Origin: Chloroflexota bacterium
Lineage (GTDB): Bacteria > Chloroflexota > Dehalococcoidia > SAR202 > UBA11138
Direction: 5' to 3'
Length of the DNA stretch: 6,262 nt
Assembly (NCBI GenBank): GCA_022566975.1
Contig: JADFHV010000133.1
Location: 1 to 6,262 of the forward strand
This document shows positions 1 through 5,763 of this stretch, in pieces. How positions within the stretch are numbered: the first letter of the stretch is position 1; the number at the start of each line of letters is the position of its first letter. The position numbers were made by a program, and so were the translations under genes. A model generated the notes under the pieces. That model was not told the DNA's origin, ran no database searches, and worked only from the letters and a program-made list of their open reading frames with translations.

Positions 1-714
1 AACCGGGGTTTCGCGTACGGCAGACTGGGCCAGCCTCAGCGGTCCATCGAGGAGTATGGTGAGGTCATCAGGCTCGAGCCTCAGCGTGCCGAAGCCTACT
101 TCAACCGGGGCGTCGCCTACGACGACCTGGGCCAATTCCAGCGGGCCATCGAGGACTACAGCGAGGCCATCCGTCTCAACCCCCAGTTTGCCGACGCCTA
201 CGTGAACCGGGGCGTCGTCTACACCCAGCTGGGGGAGCTCGAACGGGCCATTGACGACTACGATGAAGCCATCTCCGTCAACCCACAGGCCGCCACAGCC
301 TACTACAACCGGGGTGTCGTCTACGGCAACCTGGGTCAGCTCCAGCGGGCCATCGAGGACTACGACGAGGCCATCCGCCTCAACCCACAGCTAGCTCAGG
401 CGTACATCAATCGTGGCAACGCTTACTACGACCTGGGCCAGGTCCAGCGGGCTATAGAAGACTACGACGAGGCCATCCGCTTCAACCCGCAGCTTGCCGT
501 GGCCTACTACAACCGCGGCTTGGCCTACGGCAAGCTGGGTCAGGTCCAGCGGGCTATAGAAGACTACGACGAGGCCATCCGCGTTAACCCGGACCTTGCT
601 GAGGCCTATGCGAACCGGGCGCTCATTCATACGTTGCTCGGCGACGACGCAAAGGCCCAGCAGGACGCCAACAGGGCAGTCGGTCTGGGCTTTGATCCCG
701 CCCTTCTAAAGGAC
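1..714 (+). repeat. Coding tandem repeat, 102-base unit, seven copies
   Basis: Units start at 1, 103, 205, 307, 409, 511 and 613, each with an AAC or AAT Asn codon followed by CGN. The DNA is similar between units, not only the protein. Units five and six share an identical 42-base run (439-480 and 541-582), including rarer choices such as GCT ATA GAA. This points to recent duplication or gene conversion between units. It is the DNA side of the TPR array, not a separate element. Confidence 0.9.
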
Positions 715-744
715 GCGATCGAGGAAGCGAAGAAGCAGCGGTAG
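1..744 (+). CDS. TPR-repeat protein, C-terminal part (start off the left edge)
   Basis: The frame is open from base 1, so the gene begins outside the window; 247 codons and a TAG stop are present. The GTG at 202 lies inside a repeat and is not a credible start. The protein is a run of tetratricopeptide repeats with a strict 34-residue period. Each unit begins NRG, has Y at position 6 and LG at 9-10, then RAIEDYDEAI, NPQ and a closing AY. Six units are regular. The seventh (from base 613) is divergent and leads into a charged tail ending KKQR, which looks like the capping helix. TPR solenoids are protein-binding scaffolds; no catalytic domain, signal peptide or membrane segment is visible in this part. 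The partner cannot be told from the sequence. The next gene is 176 bases away behind its own promoter, so this gene probably ends its own transcript. The TPR call is very sure; the role is unknown. Confidence 0.93.
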   Translation, partial: NRGFAYGRLGQPQRSIEEYGEVIRLEPQRAEAYFNRGVAYDDLGQFQRAIEDYSEAIRLNPQFADAYVNRGVVYTQLGELERAIDDYDEAISVNPQAATAYYNRGVVYGNLGQLQRAIEDYDEAIRLNPQLAQAYINRGNAYYDLGQVQRAIEDYDEAIRFNPQLAVAYYNRGLAYGKLGQVQRAIEDYDEAIRVNPDLAEAYANRALIHTLLGDDAKAQQDANRAVGLGFDPALLKDAIEEAKKQR

Positions 745-754
745 CTCCTGCTTC
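732..754 (+). terminator. Hairpin over the stop codon of the TPR gene
   Basis: GAAGCAG (732-738) and CTGCTTC (748-754) are perfect 7-base complements with a 9-base loop that holds the TAG stop codon. It could help end transcription or protect the 3' end of the mRNA. There is no run of T after it, so a classical rho-independent terminator is doubtful. Confidence 0.3.
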
Positions 755-850
755 ATGGCGCGTTGGGATCTAACTTCGTGTCAGAGGGGTAGCACTGCCG
801 CCGCGATGCCGATACTTTGAGCTTTTCGCTTGCAAGCTATGAGGGGGGTC

Positions 851-897
851 TTGCTCTTAGCCAGACGGTTGGTGATACAATGTGGATACGATGTAAT
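851..897 (+). promoter_or_regulatory. Promoter of the toxin–antitoxin operon
   Basis: TGATACAAT (873-881) fits the extended -10 pattern TGnTATAAT with a single mismatch, and needs little -35 help; TTGCTC (851-856) is a weak -35 at 19 bases. An alternative, overlapping pair is TTGGTG (869-874) with TGTAAT (892-897) at 17 bases. Either would start transcription about 15-35 bases before the antitoxin start. The candidate Shine-Dalgarno AAGGGGA (906-912) sits 8 bases before that GTG. Confidence 0.5.
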
Positions 898-900
898 CAC
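872..900 (+). promoter_or_regulatory. Operator-like inverted repeat over the promoter
   Basis: The outer arms GTGAT (872-876) and ATCAC (896-900) are complementary, as are TACA (876-879) and TGTA (892-895), with one extra base in the right arm. Inside it, GATACAATGT (874-883) and GATACGATGT (885-894) are direct repeats with one mismatch and an 11-base step, about one helical turn. AbrB/MazE-type antitoxins commonly repress their own promoter by binding such sites; this is inference from position and symmetry. Confidence 0.45.
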
Positions 901-920
901 GCTATAAGGGGAAATCTATC

Positions 921-1148
921 GTGATAAAGACTCTGACTCCTCATGGCAACAGCGCCGCCCTGATAATCGACAAGGCCCTGCTGGAGATCCTACGCATAGA
1001 CCTGAATACTCCCTTGGAGATCGTCACCGACGGCAGGAGTCTTATCATTACGCCCGCGGTGGACGAGCCGTCTGAAGACCGGTTGGCGGCCGCTCTCAGC
1101 GTCGTCAACTCGCGGCATGGGAAGACGCTCAAGAGGCTGGCTGGGTAG
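921..1148 (+). CDS. MazE/SpoVT-AbrB family antitoxin
   Basis: This 75-residue protein starts at GTG 921, with AAGGGGA 8 bases upstream. Residues 1-46 are a SpoVT/AbrB swapped-hairpin DNA-binding domain: MIKTLTPHGNSAALIIDK, then LEILRID, then the typical PLEI.TDGRSLIITP. Residues 47-75 are a charged helical tail (ALSVVNSRHGKTLKRLAG), the part that in MazE-like antitoxins binds the toxin. It should act as a dimer that neutralises the toxin made from the next gene and represses the shared promoter, where an inverted repeat sits at 872-900. The toxin gene follows after only 15 bases, so the two are almost certainly cotranscribed. Canonical Doc toxins pair with Phd; AbrB-type partners are also known for Doc-family toxins. 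The family call is very sure; the role as antitoxin is strongly supported by the neighbour. Confidence 0.92.
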   Translation: MIKTLTPHGNSAALIIDKALLEILRIDLNTPLEIVTDGRSLIITPAVDEPSEDRLAAALSVVNSRHGKTLKRLAG

Positions 1149-1163
1149 AGTGCAGGCACGGCG

Positions 1164-1547
1164 GTGCAGCCGGTCTTCCTCACCCTTGCCGACGCGGTTC
1201 GAATCCACGTCGACCAGATAGAGCGCTATGGCGGCAGGGCCGGCATCCGCGACATCGGGCTTCTTCAGCCCGCGCTGGCAATGCCTGAAGCGTCCTTCGG
1301 CGGGGAGTGGATGCACCGCGATCCGTACGAGATGGCCGCGGCCTACGCCTTCCACATATCCCAGGACCAGCCCTTCGTCGACGGCAACAAAAGGACCGGC
1401 CTGGCCTGCGCTCTGGTGTTCCTGGAACTCAACGGCGTCTCCCTCTCGGACCCTGCCGGCCGCTTGTACCAGGCCATGATGGACGTGGCGGTGGGTGATG
1501 CGGACAAATGGGCCCTTGCTGACACTTTCAGGGCCCTGCGCGCCTGA
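1164..1547 (+). CDS. Doc-family (death-on-curing, Fic fold) toxin with Gln at the catalytic His position
   Basis: This is a 127-residue, single-domain protein, the usual size for Doc-family toxins. The in-frame stop at 1146-1148 leaves GTG 1164 as the only plausible start before residue 40; it has no clear Shine-Dalgarno, so coupling to the antitoxin is likely. N-terminal features match the family (LTLADAVRIHVDQIERYGG, IRDIGLLQPALAMP). The Fic motif follows at residues 69-79, QPFVDGNKRTG, then ALVFLELNGV. In the canonical motif (HxFxDGNKR) the first residue is the catalytic histidine; here it is Gln69 (codon CAG, 1368-1370). Another histidine, His64, lies five residues upstream. Asp73, Asn75, Lys76 and Arg77 are kept. 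P1 Doc inactivates EF-Tu by phosphorylation using this His. The substrate here is unknown, and the H-to-Q change may weaken or abolish activity. It pairs with the AbrB-like antitoxin just upstream. Confidence 0.9.
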   Translation: MQPVFLTLADAVRIHVDQIERYGGRAGIRDIGLLQPALAMPEASFGGEWMHRDPYEMAAAYAFHISQDQPFVDGNKRTGLACALVFLELNGVSLSDPAGRLYQAMMDVAVGDADKWALADTFRALRA

Positions 1548-1652
1548 GCCCCCTTATGTTAGGCTGCGTCCGGTCGAGCGCACACCTTTGTCGGACTCCC
1601 CGTCCTCCAATAGACGTCTGGCCGCGTACTCTTAACGGAGCCTGAAGAGATC

Positions 1653-2603
1653 GTGAACATCGTGCGGATGGCCCGTCCAACCGCCCTGGCGGTAGCTGCC
1701 ACACTGGCCGTCGTCGCTTTCGTCGCCTGCGGCGGAGGGTCGGCGGACTCGACCGAGACGCCCGCGGCACCGGACCTCGCGGCATCGGCCCCGACGGGAC
1801 CGACGGCGACTCCCACCCCCGAGGAGCTGATAGCCGGAGTCTGGGAGGGGACGCTAACCATACAGGGCAACCCCGTCCCTCTCAAGATAGTCTTCTACGA
1901 CGACCCTCAGGGCGTGACTGCGACCATCACCGTGCTCTCTCAGGGAGTAGCGGATTTCCCTCTGACCAACGTCCGGCTCTCCCCAGCCTTCGAGTCCACC
2001 AGAGTCGAGTTCGACTTTCCGGAGATAGAGGCGGTCTGGGTCGGCGGGCTCAGAGGGGACGCCATCAACGGCGACTTCTATCAGCCCGACATCGAGCGGC
2101 CGGCGATACACGCCATATTCGAGCTGAAGCGCGTAGGCGATGCGCCCGCCAGGCCGGCCGCCGGAGCTACCGTCCCGGCGGGCACAGAAGTGACACCAGC
2201 GGTGAGAGACGGCGACGCGGTATCGGTCCATTACAAGGGCACCCTGGACAGCGGAGAGGTCTTCGACAGCTCCGAGGGTAAGCCGCCCCTCTCCTTCACC
2301 GTAGGCACCGGGCAGGTCATCCCCGGCTTCGACGCCGCCGTGCGCGGCATGTTCGTCGGCGACACCGTGACCGTGCGTATCGAGCCGGAGAATGCCTACG
2401 GCGAGCACCGAGACAACCTGATAATAGACGTCCCCGCGAGCGACATGCCCGCGGGACTGAAGCCTGGAGACCGGATCACCAGCCAGGGGGGCGCCACCGC
2501 TATCGTCGTTGAGGTGACCGCCGACGTCGTGAGTATCGACGCCAACCACGAGCTTGCCGGCGAGGTCCTGACCTTCGAGATCGAGCTCGTCTCCATCAGG
2601 TAG
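1653..2603 (+). CDS. Secreted lipoprotein: beta-rich GxWxGxL domain plus SlyD-like FKBP peptidyl-prolyl isomerase
   Basis: The protein has 316 residues. Residues 1-26 form a signal peptide with basic residues, an Ala/Val core and a lipobox-like AFVAC ending at Cys26 (Phe at -3 is slightly off consensus). A Pro/Thr/Ala linker runs to about 58. Residues 61-161 (GVWEGTLTIQG... SQGVADFPL... GDFYQPD... FELKR) resemble the GxWxGxL beta domain often found ahead of secreted alpha/beta hydrolases. Residues 185-316 are an FKBP domain: VHYKG (Tyr194), VFDSS (Asp205), QVIPGFD (Phe226 where FKBP12 has Trp), AYGE (Tyr249), an insert in the flap at about 251-291 as in SlyD, and the closing NHELAGEVLTFEIELV. 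It should catalyse proline isomerisation or chaperone exported proteins outside the membrane. GTG 1653, GTG 1662 and ATG 1668 are all possible starts; GAAGAGA (1644-1650) fits 1662 best. The signal peptide survives all three. No clear promoter was seen in the 105 bases before it. Confidence 0.88.
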   Translation: MNIVRMARPTALAVAATLAVVAFVACGGGSADSTETPAAPDLAASAPTGPTATPTPEELIAGVWEGTLTIQGNPVPLKIVFYDDPQGVTATITVLSQGVADFPLTNVRLSPAFESTRVEFDFPEIEAVWVGGLRGDAINGDFYQPDIERPAIHAIFELKRVGDAPARPAAGATVPAGTEVTPAVRDGDAVSVHYKGTLDSGEVFDSSEGKPPLSFTVGTGQVIPGFDAAVRGMFVGDTVTVRIEPENAYGEHRDNLIIDVPASDMPAGLKPGDRITSQGGATAIVVEVTADVVSIDANHELAGEVLTFEIELVSIR

Positions 2604-2738
2604 GGCTCCCCGCCCCACAGGCTGCGCCAGGGCCGCATCCTGTCCCAACGGCTTATGACGCCCCAACGGCGGCCTCATTCTCTACGCGCCGTCTGACCGG
2701 GCGGGCCACGGGGAAGACCAACCAGGTCCAGAGCGTAG

Positions 2739-2747
2739 TGGTATAAT
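2739..2747 (+). promoter_or_regulatory. Extended -10 promoter of the SelA-like gene
   Basis: TGGTATAAT is a perfect extended -10 (TGnTATAAT). No good -35 lies 17 bases upstream, which is acceptable for this promoter type. Transcription would start near 2754 and leave a leader of about 55 bases. That leader holds two short hairpin options: CTCCCC 2748-2753 with GGGGAG 2766-2771, and CGCT 2772-2775 with AGCG 2780-2783. Confidence 0.6.
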
Positions 2748-2808
2748 CTCCCCCGCGCCTCCGAAGGGGAGCGCTCGCAAGCGACATCTGAGCACCGGGG
2801 AGCGAGAC

Positions 2809-3948
2809 ATGACCTTTAGCGATGATGCGGCCGAGGTTTACCGCGCCATAGGCGTAAAGCCGGTGATTACGGCGTCCGGGACCACCACTGCCTACGGCGG
2901 AAGCAAGCTGCGCCCAGAGGTGATGGAGGTGATGAACAAGGCCTCCACCGTCATGGTCCAGATCGACGAGCTGAACAAGGCGGCCGGCAAGGTCATCGCG
3001 GAGCTCACCGGCGCGGAGGCGGGGTTCGTGGCCAGCGGTGCCGCCGGGGGCCTCGTGTTGCAGGCTGCGGCGTGCATCGCCGGGTCGGACCCCATCAAGA
3101 TGGACCAGCTCCCCGATACAACCGGGCTCAGGAGCGAGATCATCATCCACAGGAGCCATCGCTTCGCTTACGACCAGTGCTATCGTTCGGTGGGGGCGAC
3201 GCTGGTGGAGATCGGCGACGGGCGTCGCTGCCAGCCGTGGCAGCTCGAGGCCGCCTTTACCGATCAGACCGCGGCGGTGGCTTACCTCTTCTCCCCATTC
3301 GTCTCCCGACGTGCCCTACCCCTGGAGCAGGTAGTCGAGATGGCCCACGCCCGCGGCGTCCCCGTCATTGTCGACGCGGCATCGTTCCTCCCACCCAGGG
3401 CCAACCTGCGTCGGTTCATCGCGGAGGGAGCCGACATGGTCATCTACAGCGGCGGGAAGGCGGTGCGGGGCCCGCAGGGCACGGGAATCTTGTGTGGCCG
3501 GGCCGACCTGATCGATGCCGCCGCCGCCAATGCCAGTCCGCACCAGTTCATCGGCCGGGGGATGAAGGTAGCCAAGGAGGAGATCGTCGGAATCACCACC
3601 GCTCTACGGCTGTTCGTGGACGAGGACGAGGACGCGGAGAACCGGCGCTTCAGCCAGATGTGCCAGCGGGTGGTGGACGCTCTCATAGAGGTCCCCGGCC
3701 TGCGGGTCAGCGTCGAGCACGACGAGTGGAACTACCTCGTTCCCCACGCCGGGATCACCTTCACCCCGGACTGGGTGGGGCCCAGCCGCGACGATGTGCT
3801 CGCCAACATGGCCAAGGGAGACCCGCCGGTCTTCCTCCACTCCCTGGGCAATCCCGATGAGCTGGCTGTGGACCCCTTCAACCTCGACGACCAGGAGTTG
3901 GACACGGCCATTCGCCGGCTGCGCGAGGAGCTCCTGTCTTCTTCGTAG
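2809..3948 (+). CDS. SelA/DgaE-like PLP-dependent enzyme
   Basis: The protein has 379 residues and starts at ATG 2809, with GGGGAG (2797-2802) 6 bases upstream. It is a fold-type I PLP enzyme of the SelA family: N-terminal GVKPVITASGTTTAYGG, then IDELNKAAGKVIAELTGAEAGFVASGAAGGL (phosphate-binding SGAAGG at 76-81), DTTG and HR..YD. VDAAS carries Asp189, expected to bind the PLP ring nitrogen, and SGGKAVRGPQGTG carries the Schiff-base Lys217. True SelA, which makes selenocysteyl-tRNA, is about 460 residues with an N-terminal tRNA-binding domain that this protein lacks; no selB, selC or selD is in the window. It looks more like DgaE, the D-glucosaminate-6-phosphate ammonia-lyase, and related lyases of unknown substrate. 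Cytoplasmic; no signal peptide. The TAG stop lies inside a palindrome starting GTAGGGGCA. The family call is sure; the reaction is not. Confidence 0.85.
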   Translation: MTFSDDAAEVYRAIGVKPVITASGTTTAYGGSKLRPEVMEVMNKASTVMVQIDELNKAAGKVIAELTGAEAGFVASGAAGGLVLQAAACIAGSDPIKMDQLPDTTGLRSEIIIHRSHRFAYDQCYRSVGATLVEIGDGRRCQPWQLEAAFTDQTAAVAYLFSPFVSRRALPLEQVVEMAHARGVPVIVDAASFLPPRANLRRFIAEGADMVIYSGGKAVRGPQGTGILCGRADLIDAAAANASPHQFIGRGMKVAKEEIVGITTALRLFVDEDEDAENRRFSQMCQRVVDALIEVPGLRVSVEHDEWNYLVPHAGITFTPDWVGPSRDDVLANMAKGDPPVFLHSLGNPDELAVDPFNLDDQELDTAIRRLREELLSSS

Positions 3949-3970
3949 GGGCAGGTGTTCCCACCTGCCC
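3945..3970 (+). repeat. GTAGGGGCA palindrome, copy A; possible terminator
   Basis: GGGCAGGTG (3949-3957) and CACCTGCCC (3962-3970) form a perfect 9-base stem with a TTCC loop. The left end reads GTAGGGGCA, with its TAG serving as the stop codon of the SelA-like gene. Only a weak T-rich stretch (TCGATTCTTA) follows. It shares its left end with the hairpin at 5701-5733. It may be a dispersed repeat that also stabilises or ends the mRNA. Confidence 0.6.
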
Positions 3971-4003
3971 TCGATTCTTAGCCGACGATAGAGCTCCTTC
4001 TTC

Positions 4004-4028
4004 GAGGGCGGTCTCAAACCCACCCTAC
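4004..4028 (+). repeat. Possible degenerate third copy of the palindrome
   Basis: AGGG (4005-4008) and GGT (4010-4012) can pair with ACC (4018-4020) and CCCT (4023-4026), leaving unpaired bases, and the right end reads ACCCTAC, close to the mirror of GTAGGGG. The pairing is imperfect and could be chance. Confidence 0.25.
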
Positions 4029-4055
4029 CTGGATGGCAGGGCGAGGCCGCGTCCG

Positions 4056-4084
4056 TTGACGGCGTCGCCTCGGCCCTATACTAT
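4056..4084 (+). promoter_or_regulatory. Candidate promoter of the GMC oxidoreductase gene
   Basis: TTGACG (4056-4061) is one base off the -35 consensus, and TACTAT (4079-4084) is a fair -10 at 17 bases. TATACT (4077-4082) is a better -10 sequence but only 15 bases away. Either would give a leader of about 30-40 bases before ATG 4124. It suggests this gene is transcribed apart from the SelA-like gene. Confidence 0.5.
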
Positions 4085-4123
4085 CCTCGCGGTCGTCCAT
4101 CCCCGACACATCCCAGGTTGGCC

Positions 4124-5671
4124 ATGAAATACGATGCCATAGTCGTCGGGTCAGGCTCGGCGGGCGCTGCGCTCGCGACCCGGCTGTCCGAGGACCCACG
4201 CCGCTCGGTCCTCCTCTTGGAGGCGGGCCCGGACTACCCGGAGTTCGACCGCCTCCCCGACGAGGTGAAGTTCGGTTACGCCACCGCGACAGACATCATG
4301 ACCAGCGACCACAACTGGCAGTTCACGGGAAGGGCGACCGACAAGGCGGAGCCCATGCTGGTCCCCAGGGGCAGGGTCACCGGCGGCTCCAGTGCCATCA
4401 ACGGCCAGATGTTCATTCGAGGGGTCCCGGAGGACTACGACGCCTGGGCCTCCCTGGGTAACGATGAGTGGGCATTCGAGAAGCTGCTGCCCTTCTTTCG
4501 CAAGCTGGAGGCCGACACCGATTTTCACGACGACTTCCACGGCACCGATGGGCCTATCATCGCCCGGCGCTTCAAACCGGAGGAGTGGCTCCCGGCGCAG
4601 ACGGCCTTCCACAACGCCTGCACGGCCCATGGGTTCCCGCGGGCCGCCGATCTCAATGACCCGGACTCCACCGGCGTAAGCCCGACACCATACAACAACC
4701 CCAACGGCATCCGGTGGAGTACCGCGCTTGGTTACCTGAACATGGCGCGGCACCGGGTGAACCTTACCATCCGCCCCAGCTGCATGACCCACCGCATCCT
4801 GTTCGACGGAAAACGCGCTACAGGGGTAGAGGTCGAGAGTGGCGACGAGAGGTTCACAGTCGAAGGCGAGGAGATCGTGCTGAGCGCCGGCGCCATCGGC
4901 TCACCACAGCTCCTCCTGCTGTCAGGTGTCGGCCCTCCGGACCATCTTCAGAGCCTGGGAATCCCGGTCGTAGCCGGCCTTCCAGGCGTCGGGCAGAACC
5001 TAAGGGACCACCCAATCATATACGTGACCTGGCGCACCAGGGAGGGGTTCGAGCTCGACGGGTTCGCGCCCAGGGGCCAGCTCACACTGCGCTATACGGC
5101 CGAGGGGTCTGACCTGCGTAACGACATGATAATGGTGATGCAGTCCTATGCGACGCAGAGGGTCAACCTCGGGGGAAGCCGGATGGAACCACTGGGGATA
5201 CGTATCATCGTCGGCCTGTACCTGGCCCTCGGGTCGGGCGAGCTGAGGCTGATGTCCAGGGACGCCAACGTCCAGCCGCTCCTGGACTTCAACTACCTAG
5301 AGGAGCCCTTCGACCGCCAGCGATTGCGCGAGGGAGTCCACCTGGCCCTGGAGCTGGGGGAACACGAGGACTTCCAGAAGATCATCGAGGAGCGGATCGA
5401 GCCCCTGGATTCCGACCTGGTCTCCGACGACGCCCTGGACGATTGGCTGATGCGCGAGGCCACCACAGGGCAGCACATCTCGTGCACCTGCAAGATGGGC
5501 CCGGCGTCCGACCCGATGGCGGTCGTAGACCAGCATGGCAAAGTGCACGGTCTCGAAGGGCTCCGGGTGGTGGACGCCTCCATCATGCCCGACTGCATCC
5601 GGGCCAACACCAACGTGACCACCATCATGATCGGCGAGCGCATCGCCGACTTCATCCTTGAGGGGAAGTAG
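4124..5671 (+). CDS. GMC family FAD-dependent oxidoreductase, choline-dehydrogenase type
   Basis: The protein has 515 residues, normal for the family. ATG 4124 is preferred over the in-frame TTG at 4118 because MKYDAIVVGSG starts exactly like family members and AGG (4115-4117) lies 6 bases upstream. Residues 5-35 are the ADP-binding Rossmann fold (GSGSAG at 9-14, acidic Glu33 for the ribose). The first GMC signature is at about 82-100 (PRGRVTGGSSAINGQ, FIRG) and the second at 254-268 (SAGAIGSPQLLLLSG). Near the C-terminus, GQHISCTCKMG gives the catalytic His451 and RANTNVTTIMIGER gives Asn497 as its partner; His–Asn is the pair in choline oxidase and dehydrogenase. It should oxidise an alcohol to an aldehyde or ketone with FAD as cofactor, passing electrons to O2 or the respiratory chain. 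The substrate cannot be read; the family name does not prove choline. There is no signal peptide. It is convergent with the dehydrogenase downstream. Confidence 0.93.
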   Translation: MKYDAIVVGSGSAGAALATRLSEDPRRSVLLLEAGPDYPEFDRLPDEVKFGYATATDIMTSDHNWQFTGRATDKAEPMLVPRGRVTGGSSAINGQMFIRGVPEDYDAWASLGNDEWAFEKLLPFFRKLEADTDFHDDFHGTDGPIIARRFKPEEWLPAQTAFHNACTAHGFPRAADLNDPDSTGVSPTPYNNPNGIRWSTALGYLNMARHRVNLTIRPSCMTHRILFDGKRATGVEVESGDERFTVEGEEIVLSAGAIGSPQLLLLSGVGPPDHLQSLGIPVVAGLPGVGQNLRDHPIIYVTWRTREGFELDGFAPRGQLTLRYTAEGSDLRNDMIMVMQSYATQRVNLGGSRMEPLGIRIIVGLYLALGSGELRLMSRDANVQPLLDFNYLEEPFDRQRLREGVHLALELGEHEDFQKIIEERIEPLDSDLVSDDALDDWLMREATTGQHISCTCKMGPASDPMAVVDQHGKVHGLEGLRVVDASIMPDCIRANTNVTTIMIGERIADFILEGK

Positions 5672-5700
5672 CCGCCTGGAGCGGCAGGTTGTTTAGTTTA

Positions 5701-5733
5701 GTAGGGGCACCCCGACCAGTCGGGGTGCCCCTA
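5701..5733 (+). repeat. GTAGGGGCA palindrome, copy B; between convergent genes
   Basis: Bases 5702-5715 pair perfectly with 5720-5733 (14 pairs, loop CCAG). The left end reads GTAGGGGCA as in copy A at 3945. It lies 30 bases after the GMC stop and 31 bases before the stop of the opposite gene. It could work as a two-way terminator, but neither strand has a U-rich tail after it: the plus strand runs into GTCATG and the minus strand into ACTAAACTAAAC. A palindromic repeat is at least as likely. Confidence 0.65.
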
Positions 5734-5738
5734 GGTCA

Positions 5739-5754
5739 TGGGTCGAAAGACCCA
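5739..5754 (+). terminator. Small GNRA hairpin beside copy B
   Basis: TGGGTC (5739-5744) and GACCCA (5749-5754) form a perfect 6-base stem closed by a GAAA tetraloop on the plus strand. On the minus strand it comes 10 bases after the dehydrogenase stop and directly before the large hairpin. The pair may form a tandem 3'-end structure. No T tract is present. Confidence 0.35.
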
Positions 5755-5763
5755 CAATACCCT

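Noticed and set aside
1..714. Regularly spaced repeats that could suggest a CRISPR or satellite array
   Set aside because: The 102-base period is exactly 34 codons and translates to textbook TPR units with no spacers.
828..837. 10-base palindrome GCTTGCAAGC, with a near copy CGCTCGCAAGC at 2772-2782
   Set aside because: Two short matches at different places relative to their promoters; too little to separate from chance.
2644..2670. Direct repeat CCCAACGGC twice, 18 bases apart, downstream of the FKBP gene
   Set aside because: Nine bases repeated once in GC-rich intergenic DNA, far from the -10 element; no further support.
1854..2678. Long minus-strand open frame (274 codons) opposite the FKBP gene
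   Set aside because: It is antisense to a clear signal-peptide, beta-domain and FKBP protein and its translation resembles no family; GC-rich DNA often leaves such frames open.
3072..3860. Plus-strand open frame (262 codons) inside the SelA-like gene
   Set aside because: It lies in another frame of a well-conserved PLP enzyme and is rich in Arg, Gly and Pro, as expected from out-of-frame GC-rich DNA.
2809..3948. Selenocysteine synthesis locus
   Set aside because: The SelA-like protein lacks the N-terminal tRNA-binding domain, and no selB, selC, selD or in-frame UGA with a SECIS-like stem was found.
4118..4123. TTG at 4118 as the start of the GMC gene
   Set aside because: It adds only two residues, overlaps the expected spacing after AGG, and the family N-terminus starts at the ATG at 4124.
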